A stretch of DNA of 64,000 nt from Paenibacillus brevis (GTDB taxonomy: Bacteria; Bacillota; Bacilli; Paenibacillales; Paenibacillaceae): assembly GCF_018919145.1 (NCBI RefSeq), contig NZ_JAHLQJ010000002.1, forward strand, positions 345,962 through 409,961. Direction: 5' to 3'. This document shows, one piece after another, positions 42,900 to 51,800 of the stretch (its first letter is position 1; every line of letters begins with the position of its first letter). A program made the translations under genes and the position numbers. The notes under the pieces are model-generated. The model searched no databases. It was not told where the DNA came from and saw only the letters and a program-made list of their open reading frames with translations.

Positions 42900-43817
42900 A
42901 TGCGTATCACTCAATCGATGATGAGCAGATCCATGATGAGCAATCTGCAAAATAACTTTAAGCGTCTGGACAAATATCAGGAGCAATTGATGACGAACCG
43001 TCGTTTGAATCGTCCCTCAGATGATCCGGTTGGCGTAGCCAGTGCGCTTCAATATCGTGCGGAAATTAGCTCTACGAGCCAATTTGAAGAGAATGTGGAG
43101 GACGCCAATTCATGGATGGCATTTACGGACAGTGTATTAACTGAGACGACTTCCATTATTCAACGTTTATCAGAATTAGCTGTGCAGGCTGGTACAGATA
43201 CTGTGCCTGACGATGCTAGAATTAATATTCAGCAGGAAGTAGATCAGCTATATCAACAATTAGTCTCGTTGGGTAATTCTCAATTTAAAGGAAAGTATAT
43301 ATTTAACGGGGAACGCGTTAATGAGAAGCCCTATACTGATGATCCTGGAAATACGACAGATCCGAGCAATGCTTATGATCTAGATACTGGAGATGTCAAC
43401 TATCAAATTGGCGCGGGTATTTACGTAGGTGTGAACTTACAGGGAGACAAGGTTTTTGGAGAATACGGAGATTCCGCCTCCTTGTTCAAGGTGCTGGATG
43501 ATTTTAAAACGGCTCTTGCGGACACAAGTACCTCGGGTACAACGGCAATTCAAAATATCATTCCTAGACTACAAACTAATCTAGAAAATGTGATTACTGC
43601 TCAAGCCGAGGTCGGAGGCAAACAAAATCGCCTTGAATTTACGGCAAGTCGCCTAGGGGATCTTAATTTAAATTACGTTTCACTCCAGTCATTAACAGAA
43701 GATGCTGATATGCCTTCAGTTATAACTGAACTAAAGACAGCTGAAAGTATTTATCAAGCCTCGCTGGATACGATGGCTCGCATAATTCGACCAAGTTTGT
43801 TGGATTTCCTGAGATAA
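42900..43817 (+). CDS. flgL: Flagellar hook-associated protein 3, FlgL
   Basis: A 305-residue flagellin-like junction protein. The N-terminal helix has MRITQSMMSRSMMSNLQNN and the family RLNRPSDDPVGVASAL motif; the C-terminal helix includes LKTAESIYQASLDTMARIIRPSLLDFL. TAGGAGATG precedes ATG 42900, which lies 11 bases after the flgK stop. FlgL is the second adapter between hook and filament. Nothing is unusual in length or motifs. Confidence 0.94.
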   Translation: MRITQSMMSRSMMSNLQNNFKRLDKYQEQLMTNRRLNRPSDDPVGVASALQYRAEISSTSQFEENVEDANSWMAFTDSVLTETTSIIQRLSELAVQAGTDTVPDDARINIQQEVDQLYQQLVSLGNSQFKGKYIFNGERVNEKPYTDDPGNTTDPSNAYDLDTGDVNYQIGAGIYVGVNLQGDKVFGEYGDSASLFKVLDDFKTALADTSTSGTTAIQNIIPRLQTNLENVITAQAEVGGKQNRLEFTASRLGDLNLNYVSLQSLTEDADMPSVITELKTAESIYQASLDTMARIIRPSLLDFLR

Positions 43818-43830
43818 GGGGCTGATGGGA

Positions 43831-44403
43831 ATGCAGATTCCTCGTATTCAGATTCAACAAGGCTTTAGTCGGATTGCGCTTGAAACAACAAAAGGACAAT
43901 GGAGCATTGAGCAACCTCGTCCATCGCTTAATTTGCATCAGGAGCCCGGAAAGCTGGAAATGGAGCGGTCCCAAGCGGTTCTTGAAGTGGACGCTCGAAA
44001 AGCGTGGTCAGCATTAGGTAAGGCGAATTTCGATGAGTTCACAGATCGGATTGCGCAAGGCTCTCTGCAGTCCTCCCTGCAGAATATTGCTGAAATTGCC
44101 CAGGCAGGTGATCGGATGATGGCTTTTCATGAAGGTGGGAATGCTTTTGCAGATATAGCAAGGCAGAATACTTTAAAAGACCGCCCAATGGAGTTTAGAG
44201 GGGAACCGAATTATGACAATGTGGATGTGACCTTTACGCCTGGGGCTTTATCCATCAATTATTTACCTGCGAAAGTAACGGCAGACCCCATTATTCGCAA
44301 GCCGGTCGTGGACTATTATCCAGGCAAGGTGAACCCATATATCGTACAAAAAAATTATATATTCATGACGGCGACCGGAAGAAGCTTGGATGAGGTTGTC
44401 TAA
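43831..44403 (+). CDS. yviE: YviE-like protein (DUF6470 family)
   Basis: A 190-residue protein of unknown function that has the same place (flgL-yviE-fliW) in Bacillus. It begins MQIPRIQIQQGFSRIAL, has the PRPSLNLHQEPGKLEM pattern, a helical middle, and closes with KPVVDYYPGK. AAGGGG (43816-43821) is 9 bases before ATG 43831, so I prefer that start; ATG 43825 is only 3 bases from it. No signal or membrane segment is visible. A role in filament or chaperone function is likely only by context. Confidence 0.8.
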   Translation: MQIPRIQIQQGFSRIALETTKGQWSIEQPRPSLNLHQEPGKLEMERSQAVLEVDARKAWSALGKANFDEFTDRIAQGSLQSSLQNIAEIAQAGDRMMAFHEGGNAFADIARQNTLKDRPMEFRGEPNYDNVDVTFTPGALSINYLPAKVTADPIIRKPVVDYYPGKVNPYIVQKNYIFMTATGRSLDEVV

Positions 44404-44480
44404 TGACTGAAGAAATGGCTATAATGAACGAAATCTTGGTTCTATATAGTCATTTTTCGTGAATAAAGGAGGAAATGTAA

Positions 44481-44939
44481 ATGTTGATTCGCACGGCAAG
44501 ATTCGGTGAACTGGAAGTTAATGAGCAGGATTTGTGGACGATGAAGAATCCGATACTCGGATTTGAGAGTAATAGACAATTTGTTGTCTTGCCTCAAAAT
44601 GACTCTCCATTCGAGTATTACCAATCTATTGATGACGAGCATCTTACCTTTGTTCTTGCCGATCCTTTCGTTTTTTTCAATGACTATGAATTTTCGTTAG
44701 ATCAAAGATGGATGGACATGCTTCAAATAGGAACTTCGGAGGAAGTTAGCGTTCGCGTGATCGTTACAGTAAGAAGCCCGAGGGATATTTCGTTGAATTT
44801 GAAAGCTCCGCTAGTCTTGAATACAAGGGTCAAAGAGGCGGCTCAAATCATCTTAGATGTACCCGGATATATGACTCGTCACAGCATTGTTGAACAGCCT
44901 AAGGAGGAGGTTAAAAATGCTGATTCTTTCAAGAAATAA
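44481..44939 (+). CDS. fliW: Flagellar assembly factor FliW
   Basis: A 152-residue protein that binds either CsrA or flagellin. When flagellin is scarce inside the cell, FliW holds CsrA and hag is translated; flagellin in excess displaces it. Family signatures: IRTARFGELEVNEQDLW, ILGFESNRQFVVL, and the AP.LVLNTRVKEAAQIIL stretch. AAAGGAGGAAATG precedes ATG 44481. Its end overlaps csrA by 23 bases. A weak ATGACT/AGTCAT hairpin with T5 stands in the 77-base gap from yviE. Confidence 0.94.
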   Translation: MLIRTARFGELEVNEQDLWTMKNPILGFESNRQFVVLPQNDSPFEYYQSIDDEHLTFVLADPFVFFNDYEFSLDQRWMDMLQIGTSEEVSVRVIVTVRSPRDISLNLKAPLVLNTRVKEAAQIILDVPGYMTRHSIVEQPKEEVKNADSFKK

Positions 44940-45171
44940 GGGACAAAAAATTATGCTTAACCATGATATTGTTATTTCCATTGTTGATATCGGAGGAGAT
45001 CAGGTTCGCATTGGAATCGAGGCCCCAACAGAAGTGAGTATTTATCGGGAAGAGATTTATGAAGCGATTCAACAACAAAATAAAGATTCAATTATTAATA
45101 CGGATGAAATTGGACAGCTTTTACTTGATTTCAATCTCCCTACACCTAAAAAAACGCAAAAAAACTTTTAA
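44917..45171 (+). CDS. csrA: Translational regulator CsrA
   Basis: An 84-residue RNA-binding dimer. The five-strand core (MLILSRNKGQKIML, DIVISIVDIGGDQVRIGI) and the RNA-contact segment EAPTEVSIYREEIYEAI are intact. The C-terminal 25 residues extend the FliW-contact region of Gram-positive CsrA. AAGGAGGAGG (44901-44910) lies 6 bases before ATG 44917, inside the fliW 3' end; the frame opening at 44887 is upstream of it and rejected. Two CsrA-site hairpins are visible in the hag leader just downstream. Confidence 0.95.
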   Translation: MLILSRNKGQKIMLNHDIVISIVDIGGDQVRIGIEAPTEVSIYREEIYEAIQQQNKDSIINTDEIGQLLLDFNLPTPKKTQKNF

Positions 45172-45187
45172 ATTTGCAAAAAAACTA

Positions 45188-45214
45188 TAAACAATGTCGG
45201 AAGTACGCCGATAT
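45188..45214 (+). promoter_or_regulatory. SigD promoter of hag
   Basis: TAAA (45188-45191), a 15-base spacer and GCCGATAT (45207-45214): a perfect match to the SigD consensus. It would start a leader of about 105 bases. Confidence 0.92.
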
Positions 45215-45276
45215 ATATATTATGGGACGAAGGTCATGACGTTGACGGCCGCATGTCATGATTCGACCAAAATTAG

Positions 45277-45300
45277 GGTGAAGCAAGGATGCTAATCACC
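45277..45300 (+). promoter_or_regulatory. CsrA binding site BS2 (upstream) in the hag leader
   Basis: GGTGA-AGC (45277-45284), loop AAGGAT (45285-45290), GCT-AA-TCACC (45291-45300): an 8-bp stem with a 2-base bulge that displays GGA in a six-base loop, the preferred CsrA target shape. Confidence 0.8.
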
Positions 45301-45306
45301 AACATA

Positions 45307-45319
45307 TTCCAAGGAGGAA
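45307..45319 (+). promoter_or_regulatory. CsrA binding site BS1 over the hag ribosome site
   Basis: TTCC (45307-45310), loop AAGGA (45311-45315), GGAA (45316-45319). The loop GGA and the right arm form the AAGGAGG ribosome site of hag, so bound CsrA would block translation. This two-site layout matches the Bacillus hag leader. Confidence 0.75.
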
Positions 45320-45326
45320 TTTTATT

Positions 45327-46157
45327 ATGCGTATTAACCACAATATCAGCTCTTACAACACACAGCGTCAATTGTCTTTCAACAACACTCAACAAAGCAA
45401 GTCTTTGGAAAAACTGTCTTCCGGCTACCGGATTAATCGTGCGGCTGACGATGCTGCTGGTCTCGCAATCTCCGAAAAAATGCGTAACCAAATCCGTGGT
45501 TTGGAGCAAGCCTCCAAGAACGCTTTGGACGGTATTTCTCTGATTCAAACGGCTGAAGGTGCTTTGAACGAAACTCATGCTATGCTGCAACGTATGGCTG
45601 AGCTTTATGTACAAGGTGCAAATGAAGTGTTGACTACTGCGGATGCTGCCAAAATTGACTCGGAAGTAAAACAATTGACTGAGCAAATTGGTTCTATCGC
45701 TTCTCAAACTCAGTTCAACACCAAAAAATTGCTTGATGGAACTACAACTGGTGTAATCTTCCAAGTAGGCGCTAATGGTGGCGAAACGATCAAGCTTGAT
45801 CTGAAAGCTGCACTTGCTACATCATTGGATATTGCTGGTCTTACCAGCTTGTCTACTGCAGCTACTGCTATGAATACTACGGCATCTGCTAACTTGGCTT
45901 CCGTTCAAGCAGCTATCAATACGGTTTCTCAAATTCGTTCTGATCTTGGTGCTGTTCAAAATCGTTTGGAACACACTATTAACAACTTGGGAACAACCTC
46001 CGAAAACCTGCAAGCTGCTGAATCCCGTATCCGTGATGTGGATATGGCAAAGGAAATGTCTGAGTTCACAAAGAATAACATTCTTCAACAAGCTGCAACT
46101 GCTATGTTGGCACAAGCAAATCAGCAACCGCAAGGCGTTCTGCAATTGCTTCGTTAA
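45327..46157 (+). CDS. hag: Flagellin (Hag)
   Basis: A 276-residue filament protein. The conserved N-terminal D0/D1 helices (MRINHNISSYNTQRQL, SSGYRINRAADDAAGLAISE) and the C-terminal helices (ESRIRDVDMAKEMSEFTKNN, then QANQQPQGVLQLLR) are complete. The variable centre is very short (about residues 135-200), so D2/D3 domains are essentially absent; it is shorter than B. subtilis Hag (304 aa). That centre is rich in Thr, Ser and Ala, possible O-glycan sites for the enzymes at 53-64 kb. Codon use is biased toward GCT/ACT/CAA, as in the S-layer gene. AAGGAGG precedes ATG 45327. Confidence 0.96.
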   Translation: MRINHNISSYNTQRQLSFNNTQQSKSLEKLSSGYRINRAADDAAGLAISEKMRNQIRGLEQASKNALDGISLIQTAEGALNETHAMLQRMAELYVQGANEVLTTADAAKIDSEVKQLTEQIGSIASQTQFNTKKLLDGTTTGVIFQVGANGGETIKLDLKAALATSLDIAGLTSLSTAATAMNTTASANLASVQAAINTVSQIRSDLGAVQNRLEHTINNLGTTSENLQAAESRIRDVDMAKEMSEFTKNNILQQAATAMLAQANQQPQGVLQLLR

Positions 46158-46168
46158 TTTCAACATTG

Positions 46169-46198
46169 AGCCGGCCGGGAAACCGGTCGGCTTTTTTA
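46169..46198 (+). terminator. Terminator after hag
   Basis: AGCCGGCCGG (46169-46178), loop GAAA, CCGGTCGGCT (46183-46192; one G-T wobble), then T6. Some read-through would be needed to express flaG-fliD, since no promoter is visible after it. Confidence 0.92.
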
Positions 46199-46235
46199 AT
46201 ATCAAATCTTTTTATGGTGAATAGGAGGGAATATA

Positions 46236-46568
46236 GTGAAGGTTGAATCGAACTCTTCATTTACCTTTCCAAATCCGGGTTCTAAAGAAATTACCTCCTC
46301 CACATCTACCAGTCAGACAGAAAGAGAAATCAATAAAGAAAAGGAGACATACACTGCACCTGAACTAATGGAGAAATTAAACAAGAGACTGTCTGAAACA
46401 GGGACCCATATTCAGGTGAAACTCCATGACAAAACAAATACAATTTTGGTTTCCGTGGTTTCAAATGATACAAATGAAGTGATTCGGGAAATTCCTCCAG
46501 AGAAAATGATTGAAATGATGTATAACATGTGTTTACAAGTAGGCATTTTTCTGGATGAAAAAATGTAA
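46236..46568 (+). CDS. flaG: FlaG-family flagellar protein
   Basis: A 110-residue protein with a Ser/Thr/Lys-rich N-terminal half and the conserved FlaG core (HIQVKLHDKTNTILVSVV, then NEVIREIPPEKMIEMMYNM). FlaG proteins influence filament length. Start GTG 46236 has AGGAGGG at 46223-46229. It is 18 bases upstream of fliD, as in Bacillus (yvyC-fliD). Confidence 0.9.
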   Translation: MKVESNSSFTFPNPGSKEITSSTSTSQTEREINKEKETYTAPELMEKLNKRLSETGTHIQVKLHDKTNTILVSVVSNDTNEVIREIPPEKMIEMMYNMCLQVGIFLDEKM

Positions 46569-46586
46569 AAGGGAGGAATACTCTCA

Positions 46587-48077
46587 ATGGCGAGTATAAA
46601 TGGGCCTATTCGATTAACTGGCTTTAGCGGAATGCTCGATACGGATACCTTAATAAAGGATTTGATGAAGGCAGAACGTGCCCCGTTGGACAAGGTATTG
46701 AAGCAGAAGCAATACACGCTTTGGCAACGCGAGGATTATCGTTCTATGAATACGGCTTTACTATCCTTTAGGAGCTCATTAGATGCATTGCGGTTTGAAT
46801 CCAATTATGAATCCGTTAAGGCGACATCTTCTAACGCGGGTGTGTTGGATATTGTGTCAGGTGGATCCAATCCAAGTACTAGTACGGTTAAGGTTACTCA
46901 GATGGCATCTTCCGCAACGATCGTTGGAAGTAAAGTATCCCAGTCTGCTTCCCAACCGGTGACCGCCGACGGGAAAGTTACGATCACTGGAGCTAGCGGC
47001 TCTGCGGAGATTACGATCACTGCTGGTACCTCCACGTTGGATTCTATTGTAAAGGACATTAATAATAATTCGAAAGTAACTGGAGTAAAGGCTAGCTTTG
47101 ATAAAAATGCTGGTGTATTATACTTGAGTTCAACAACAACTGGCTCTTCCTCAAAGATTACAATCACTCCAGAAGGAGGAGCAAACGCCCTAGCAGATGC
47201 ATTCAATTTAAGCGAACTGTCTAGTACAGGAAAAGATGCGCAGTATACCGTGAATGGAAGCAGTATGATCGAATCGAGCGGCAACACGGTCTCCATTAAC
47301 GGTGTGCAGGTAACGCTTCGAGGTACTGGAGAGGCTACGATTAGTGCAGTGACAGATCGATCTGGAGTCGCGGACAATATTAAAAATTTTGTGACTAAGT
47401 ATAACGAAATAGTTGATTTGTTTTCCACAGCGGCAACAACACGGAAAAATAGGGATTATGAGCCGTTGACTTCAGAAGAGAAGACTAGCATGGCAGAAAA
47501 GGATATTGAACTGTGGGAACAAAAAGCACGTGCAGGAAGCTTGTATAATGATAGCTTGCTTACAGGTACACTCTCAGCCCTTCGTTCAGCTCTGAATTTG
47601 CCGTTAGATAGTTCTTCTGGGGATCAGTTTAAGCTTCTATCCCAAATCGGTATTAAAGTGAAATCAGACTATAGGGAAAATGGGAAGCTAGAGATTGATG
47701 AAGCGAAACTTCAAGATGCTATAAACAATAATTTCGATGAAGTGAAGAGACTCTTTACGCAAACTTCGAACACTTCAGCTGATACTATGGAAAACATCAA
47801 AAAAAGGCGTCAGGAACTGGGGTTTGCTGATAGAATTTATGAAGAGCTTACGACTCAGCTCAATAAATTTACTAAAAAAATCGGCAGTGGGTCAAACGAA
47901 GCGCTTGATGATAGCGTTCTAGGAAAGCAGTTAAAGCAACTAAGTGACAAGGAATCGGATTGGGAACGAAAGTTAAAGGATATTGAGACTCGTTATTACA
48001 AGAGATTCTCTGCTATGGAGCAAGCGATCCAGAAAATGAATTCTCAAAGTTCATGGCTTTCTTCGCAATTAGGTTAA
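46587..48077 (+). CDS. fliD: Flagellar filament cap protein FliD
   Basis: A 496-residue capping protein. The N-terminal FliD_N domain begins IRLTGFSGMLDTDTLIKDLMKAERAPLDKV, shown here as its recognisable core. The mid-part has the FliD-type TVNGSSM..S.GNTVSINGVQVTLRG. The C-terminal FliD_C part ends in coiled coil (LKDIETRYYKRFSAMEQAIQKMN). AAGGGAGG precedes ATG 46587. It assembles flagellin at the filament tip, and its chaperones are fliS/fliT downstream. Confidence 0.94.
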   Translation: MASINGPIRLTGFSGMLDTDTLIKDLMKAERAPLDKVLKQKQYTLWQREDYRSMNTALLSFRSSLDALRFESNYESVKATSSNAGVLDIVSGGSNPSTSTVKVTQMASSATIVGSKVSQSASQPVTADGKVTITGASGSAEITITAGTSTLDSIVKDINNNSKVTGVKASFDKNAGVLYLSSTTTGSSSKITITPEGGANALADAFNLSELSSTGKDAQYTVNGSSMIESSGNTVSINGVQVTLRGTGEATISAVTDRSGVADNIKNFVTKYNEIVDLFSTAATTRKNRDYEPLTSEEKTSMAEKDIELWEQKARAGSLYNDSLLTGTLSALRSALNLPLDSSSGDQFKLLSQIGIKVKSDYRENGKLEIDEAKLQDAINNNFDEVKRLFTQTSNTSADTMENIKKRRQELGFADRIYEELTTQLNKFTKKIGSGSNEALDDSVLGKQLKQLSDKESDWERKLKDIETRYYKRFSAMEQAIQKMNSQSSWLSSQLG

Positions 48078-48117
48078 ATTCCAAGCCTATCTAAATAGAA
48101 TGATGGAGAGATCGAAC

Positions 48118-48516
48118 ATGCAAAATGCACAAGCACAACAACTGCAATACTTAAAAGTTCAGGTCGAGACGGCAAGCCCAGGAGAGTTGACGCTTTTGCT
48201 TTATCAGCAAACGGTTAAGTCGTTATTAAAAGCAAAACAGTTATACGCCCAAGGCGAGTATGAAAGCATGAATGAAGTATTGCATAAAGTGAGGAGCATT
48301 TTTAACGAATTGATCATTACTCTAGATATGCAGTATGAAATTTCCCGGAATTTGCGAGGCTTATATCTGTTTTATAATGAGCATTTGGCACGATTTATCA
48401 TTAATAAGAATGAAACGCTATTGGACGAAACGATTGAATTTGCAAAAGGAATGGCCGAAACCTGGAAGCAAGCCGTGGAGATTGTGAAAACCGGGAGAAC
48501 CAGGAAGGATGGATAG
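48118..48516 (+). CDS. fliS: Flagellin chaperone FliS
   Basis: A 132-residue helical bundle. The family core (VQVETASPGELTLLLYQQTVKSLLKAKQ, in part) and the Y-dependent IISTL-like IFNELIITLDMQYEISRNL are clear. GGAGAGAT at 48105-48112 precedes ATG 48118; the ATG at 48100 is rejected because it precedes that site. It keeps flagellin from polymerising before export. The stop overlaps the fliT start by 8 bases. Confidence 0.93.
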   Translation: MQNAQAQQLQYLKVQVETASPGELTLLLYQQTVKSLLKAKQLYAQGEYESMNEVLHKVRSIFNELIITLDMQYEISRNLRGLYLFYNEHLARFIINKNETLLDETIEFAKGMAETWKQAVEIVKTGRTRKDG

Positions 48517-48850
48517 ACCCGTTCCATTCCAGTTGCTCGAGGATTGTCTTATTGCTCTTTACGAAGAGGTTTTAAGAGAGCCCACATTTGAGAAATATGA
48601 AGCTAATAGTGATAAAATTAATGCTCTATTTTTACAGTTGCAGCAAAGAGAGCCTCAAAAGCATGACCACGGGAAATTAAGCAAAATCAAGATGTTACAT
48701 GATCAAATTATGAGCATGATTCATTCCGAAAAAGATAGCTTGGAGAAAGAAATATTATTTTTTAGAAGTAAAAAGAATGCATCAAATCAATATGGTAAAG
48801 TATCCGTTTATGAAACAATGGATGCTTTTTTCATAGACTACAAGAAGTGA
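48509..48850 (+). CDS. fliT: FliT-like flagellar chaperone
   Basis: A 113-residue helical protein with low conservation. Its start (ATG 48509, AGGAAGG just before) overlaps the end of fliS; its size, helix pattern (three amphipathic helices, about 8-30, 33-50, 58-90) and place right after fliS fit FliT. FliT guards FliD and tunes late gene expression in other species. Position is the main evidence. Confidence 0.72.
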   Translation: MDRPVPFQLLEDCLIALYEEVLREPTFEKYEANSDKINALFLQLQQREPQKHDHGKLSKIKMLHDQIMSMIHSEKDSLEKEILFFRSKKNASNQYGKVSVYETMDAFFIDYKK

Positions 48851-48867
48851 TAAAGGAGGTAAGTTTA

Positions 48868-51800
48868 ATGAAAAGGTCATTGCCAAAGTTTATGTGTGTT
48901 TTTCTAGCAATTGTACTTATCTTGATTGAATTCCCTGCATTTACGCTAGCGGCTAGTTCCTCACAAGCTGTCCAAGTTACCAAAACAGTTAGTCCTTCTG
49001 CGATTCTTGAAGGAGGTGAGGCTGAGGTTCAGCTTCAAGTAACAGGCTCCGGGGACTCTAGCTTCGTGAAGCCGAATGACGTTATTCTCATCATTGACCG
49101 ATCTGGCAGTATGTTGCCGGGCAATAATAATGGTGAGGATAAAATGGCAAATGCAAAAGCGGCTGCCAAGGGTTTTATCGATTTGGTGGATTTCACGAAG
49201 CATCGCGTAGGTATTGTTGATTTTGCTAGTGATGCAAAGTACACGGATCTTTCCTCTAACCCAAATCAATTAAAAAGTTATGTGGATGGTATTCAAGCAA
49301 ATGGCGGAACAGGTACTAGAGACGCCATTATTAAGGCTCGGGAGCTTTTAGGTAATCATCGACCAGATGCACAACCTGTGATCATCCTTATGACTGATGG
49401 GGAGGCAACATTACCAGATCCTGTCGCAACTGCAAGACAGGCAGCTTTGGAACAGGCGAATGTTGCCAAAAGCGAGAATATTGTATTTTATACAATTGCT
49501 CTGTTAAAAACAAATGAAAATCCAGATACGAGTGCTCCCAACCAGCTAATGAGAGAAATGGCAACAACAGCACATCATCACCACTTCGTATTAGGTTCAA
49601 CGGGATTGGCTGAAATTTATGAAGCCATCGTTGATGAAATTGGCGTAGCAAGTGCATATGATGTTACTGTTACTGACCGGATAAGCTCAGAATTTGAAAT
49701 TGTACCTGATTCTTATCTCGATAATATTCCTCGTCCGACAGTGGAAGGCAATACGCTAACCTTTAAATTTAACGAATTGAAGGAACAAACGCTTACGCTC
49801 ACTTACAAAATCAGGCATAAAGTGGGGGGAGCCACGGGTAATCTTTCGGTAGGGGCAGAAAATATAAATGTTACTTACAAGAATTACGCCGGAGCACCAC
49901 ATCAATTTACCGTTCCAAACCCAACAATTAACGTATCTTATCCGGCACCGGAAATAATTTCGGTTGTCAAAGATCGAGGACTGATTGATGGCGGAGAGAG
50001 TGTGGTTGTTACAGGTAAGAATTTCCTGCCAAACCCTGCTGTTTCATTTGGAGCCAATGCAGCCAGAGAGATTCAATACATAGATTCAACCAAGCTGATC
50101 ATGGTTGCTCCAAAAGGGGTTCAAGGAGATGTAGCGATTAAAGTAACAAATACTGATGGACAATTTGCAACAGCCACTTACAAATATATCGCTAATCCGA
50201 TTATAACTTCTGTTTCTCCTGATATTGGTCCATTGGCCGGTGGCACTAGGGTTGTAATAACTGGGGAGTACTTTCTTGAAGGGGCAGAAGTGACGTTTGG
50301 TAATCAAGCGGCAACGATCATTTCAACTACATCGAAACAAATCATTGTTAATACCCCTCCTTCTGCTACGGTTCAAACTGTAGATGTGTCGATTCTTAAT
50401 CCAGATGGGACTAATGCTACTGCAGTACAAGCATACTCATACGTACCTGCTCCTGTAGTTAGCAGTGTTTTCCCGGATCAAGGGTTAACGTTGGGGAACG
50501 AGAATATTACAATTCAGGGCAGACATTTTATTAACGGAGCAAAGGTTTATTTTAACAACACTCTGCTCTCTACTGAGTTTATTTCCGATACAGAATTATC
50601 GGTAGTTACGCCAAGCTGGGGGAAGGCTGAAGCGGTCAATGTAAGAGTGGTCAATCCGGATGGACAAGAAAGCAGTTTGGATTCCGGGTACCAGTATGTT
50701 TATCCGGCGCCATTAATTACAGGAATCTCACCTAGCCAAGGTTTAGTAACAGGCAATGATTCAGTTACTGTTACAGGTAAGTTTTTCCAAAATGGTGCTA
50801 AGCTGTTTTTTGACGGTGTTGGGCTTCAAAATGTGGTGTTCTACAGTAGCACCCAACTTAAAGCGAAAACTCCGGGTTGGGGAACAGCGGACATTGTTGA
50901 TGTCAAGGTGATTAATCCGGATGGGCAGGAGGACGTTCTGGTTGATAGTTTTACCTATCAATTACCAGATGAACTGAAAATTACGGGCATCACTCCAACG
51001 GAAGGGCCTTTAGACGGGGGAACCACAGTCAGTATTACAGGCTCGAACCTAAGGCTCGTTAAAGATTTATATTTGGATTCTGCGAAGATAACAATCAAGT
51101 CCAATAATGGAAGTGTGCTCACTTTTGTTACGCCTAAAGCTGCTACTCCAGGAAAAGTTGATGTCAAGGTAGTAGATAGTTATGGCAGAGAATCCCTTAT
51201 GACAGAAGCTTTCGAATATTTGAGTCCTCCACCTCCACCGGTTCCGACGATCACTTCAATTACACCAAATGAAGGTGCAATGCAGGGTGGATATGTCGTC
51301 GTAATAAAAGGAACTAACTTTGAAAGTACGTCCAAGGCTTTTGTTAATGATATTTTAGCTTCTACCTTGTTTTATGATAGAACTGAACTTCGAGTTACTA
51401 TTCCAGCATCCGAAGTAAGTGGTCCTGTTGATGTCAAGGTGTTGAATGTAAGCGGTCAAGAAGCCATTGCGGCAAGAGCCTTTACTTATTTGGCCCCACC
51501 GCCAAAGGAACCACCTGTAATCTCTTCTGTTACCCCTAATGAGGGAGAGCTAAAGGGTGGCTACAATGTAAAATTGTTAGGAAGTAATTTTGAGACAAAC
51601 GCAAAGCTTTATTTTAATGGCGCCTTAATAGGATTTACATTTTATTCAAAAAATGAAGTCAGATTTTCGGTTCCAGCATCAGAAACCCCTGGATCAGTAG
51701 ATATTAAAATTGTAAATTCGGATGGTCAGGAAGCTACTGTTACAGATGGGTTTACTTATCTTGCTCCGCCAGCGAAGCCTGCACCTGAAATTTCATCAGT

